From: Desulfocapsa sp.
GTDB taxonomy: Bacteria > Desulfobacterota > Desulfobulbia > Desulfobulbales > Desulfocapsaceae
NCBI GenBank assembly: GCA_016765495.1
Contig: JAESPV010000023.1
Location: 124,708-188,707 of the forward strand
DNA length: 64,000 nucleotides
Direction of reading: 5' to 3'
Made by a program: the position numbers and the translations under genes. The notes below the pieces were generated by a model. The model searched no databases. It worked only from the letters and a program-made list of their open reading frames with translations, and was not told the DNA's origin. Positions 63,503 to 64,000 of the stretch are shown piece by piece. Position 1 is the first letter of the stretch. The number at the start of each line of letters is the position of its first letter.

Positions 63503-63886
63503 ATGGAAAATACACCTAAACAATCCATACTGCTTGTTGACGATGATTCTGCTAATCAGGATGATATTAAGAGAGTTTTAAAAGATCTTGATCTGAATGT
63601 GATTATTGCCGAGTCCACTACAGAAGTACCTGACCTGACACGTAAGCATGATTTTTCCTTGATACTTTTCGGAGTTACCCCCTCAAATCTCACCCCTTTT
63701 GAAACAGCCATTGATCTCGATAAGAATGAGACGACCCGGTATATCCCAATTATTTTTCAGGCAAAATCAGAGCATATAAATGACCTGCTTGAAAAGGGCT
63801 ATGCCGCTGGTGGTGTGGATTTTCTGCATAAACCGGTCAGGCCGACACCACTACTGGCAAAGGTGAAAGTATTTCTCTCACTGTAA
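63503..63886 (+). CDS. Stand-alone receiver-domain protein lacking the phospho-acceptor Asp
   Basis: 127 residues. The receiver fold is clear from ILLVDDDSANQDDIKRVL (acid pocket Asp13-Asp14) and the Lys in HKPVRPTP. The segment normally carrying the phospho-acceptor (LILxD) reads LILFGVTPSNL, so Gly57 replaces the Asp, and the usual Thr/Ser position is also changed (IIFQAKS). It is therefore a pseudo-receiver, likely signalling by binding rather than phosphorylation. GAGG precedes the ATG. No output domain or partner kinase is in the window. The last 114 bp of the window contain a TTGACA (near 63926) but no supportable gene. Confidence 0.8.
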   Translation: MENTPKQSILLVDDDSANQDDIKRVLKDLDLNVIIAESTTEVPDLTRKHDFSLILFGVTPSNLTPFETAIDLDKNETTRYIPIIFQAKSEHINDLLEKGYAAGGVDFLHKPVRPTPLLAKVKVFLSL

Positions 63887-64000
63887 CTATTCAGCGAAAA
63901 AAATGAAATAAAGTACATTATTTTCTTGACACGGTTTTTGGCATTTTTTTTGAAAACTGGTATGGCCTCCATTCTGCGACAAGACGGCAATAAGCGGAAC

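Noticed and set aside
63799..63990. Minus-strand 63-codon ORF at the right edge
   Set aside because: Mostly antisense to the receiver gene, no motif.
1..64000. CRISPR array, prophage or complete insertion sequence
   Set aside because: No regular direct-repeat array, phage structural genes or intact transposase with terminal repeats was found.

Overview
The window looks like chromosomal DNA of a Gram-negative, probably anaerobic member of the Desulfobacterota, most likely near the Desulfobulbales. This is inference from gene families and gene order (parB-parA-nadB-ACT-UPF0210, rdgC-like/gatB/radC/hemW, a sigma-54 two-component system driving a CusCBA-type pump, an ArsM-like fusion, sucC/sucD). 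No rRNA is present to confirm it. Most genes are intact and closely packed in short operons.

Layout. (1) 1-5.3 kb, minus strand: an exported caspase-subtilisin fusion, a membrane-anchored unknown protein upstream of it, and the N-terminal part of an autotransporter-like protein cut by the left edge. (2) 5.3-13.9 kb, minus strand: a tight six-gene operon with four haem-enzyme relatives (an exported alpha-dioxygenase/animal-haem-peroxidase protein, a lipoprotein catalase homologue, a DyP-type peroxidase and a cytosolic catalase homologue) and two conserved unknowns. It looks like an uncharacterised lipid-peroxide or oxylipin system. (3) 13.9-15.1 kb: a gene-poor gap with two tandem 14-bp palindromes and a transposase remnant. 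(4) 15.1-20.6 kb: parB and parA on the minus strand, a perfect parS site, then nadB, a double-ACT protein and a UPF0210 protein on the plus strand. (5) 20.7-25.7 kb: tRNA-Lys and tRNA-Glu on the minus strand with tandem promoters, then rdgC-like, an unknown, gatB, radC and hemW on the plus strand.

(6) 26-31.2 kb, plus strand: a zinc-ribbon HAMP membrane sensor without an output domain, two orphan PhnD-like binding proteins, an unknown protein, two PEGA-like lipoproteins and a small coiled-coil protein. (7) 31.3-42.5 kb, minus strand: a copper/silver efflux locus (outer-membrane channel, YHS protein, CusB, CusA), its NtrC-type two-component system, and a CysZ/EI24 membrane protein. A good sigma-54 promoter precedes the efflux genes. 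(8) 42.8-47.9 kb, plus strand: radA, a membrane protein, and a 1041-residue fusion of radical SAM, ArsM-like methyltransferase and a Cys-rich C-terminal domain. (9) 48-50.7 kb: an SH3 protein, a COG2509-like flavoprotein with a TTG start, and a SUI1/YciH protein. (10) 50.7-57.8 kb, minus strand: a compact cluster with DarA and DarB homologues (dialkylresorcinol biosynthesis), a BtrH-like acyltransferase/peptidase, an HTH-like protein, a methyltransferase and an M16C peptidase. (11) 58.2-63.9 kb: a small exported helical protein, sucC and sucD separated by a GlpQ-like protein with a ruined active site, a DHH phosphoesterase, and a receiver protein lacking its phospho-acceptor Asp.

The strongest candidates for undescribed biology are the six-gene haem-enzyme operon and the DarAB/BtrH cluster. 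Next come the caspase-subtilase with Thr at the serine position, the sucC-pseudoGDPD-sucD arrangement, and the tripartite ArsM fusion. A family of small palindromic repeats (20.6, 22.3 and 42.6 kb) is visible between genes.
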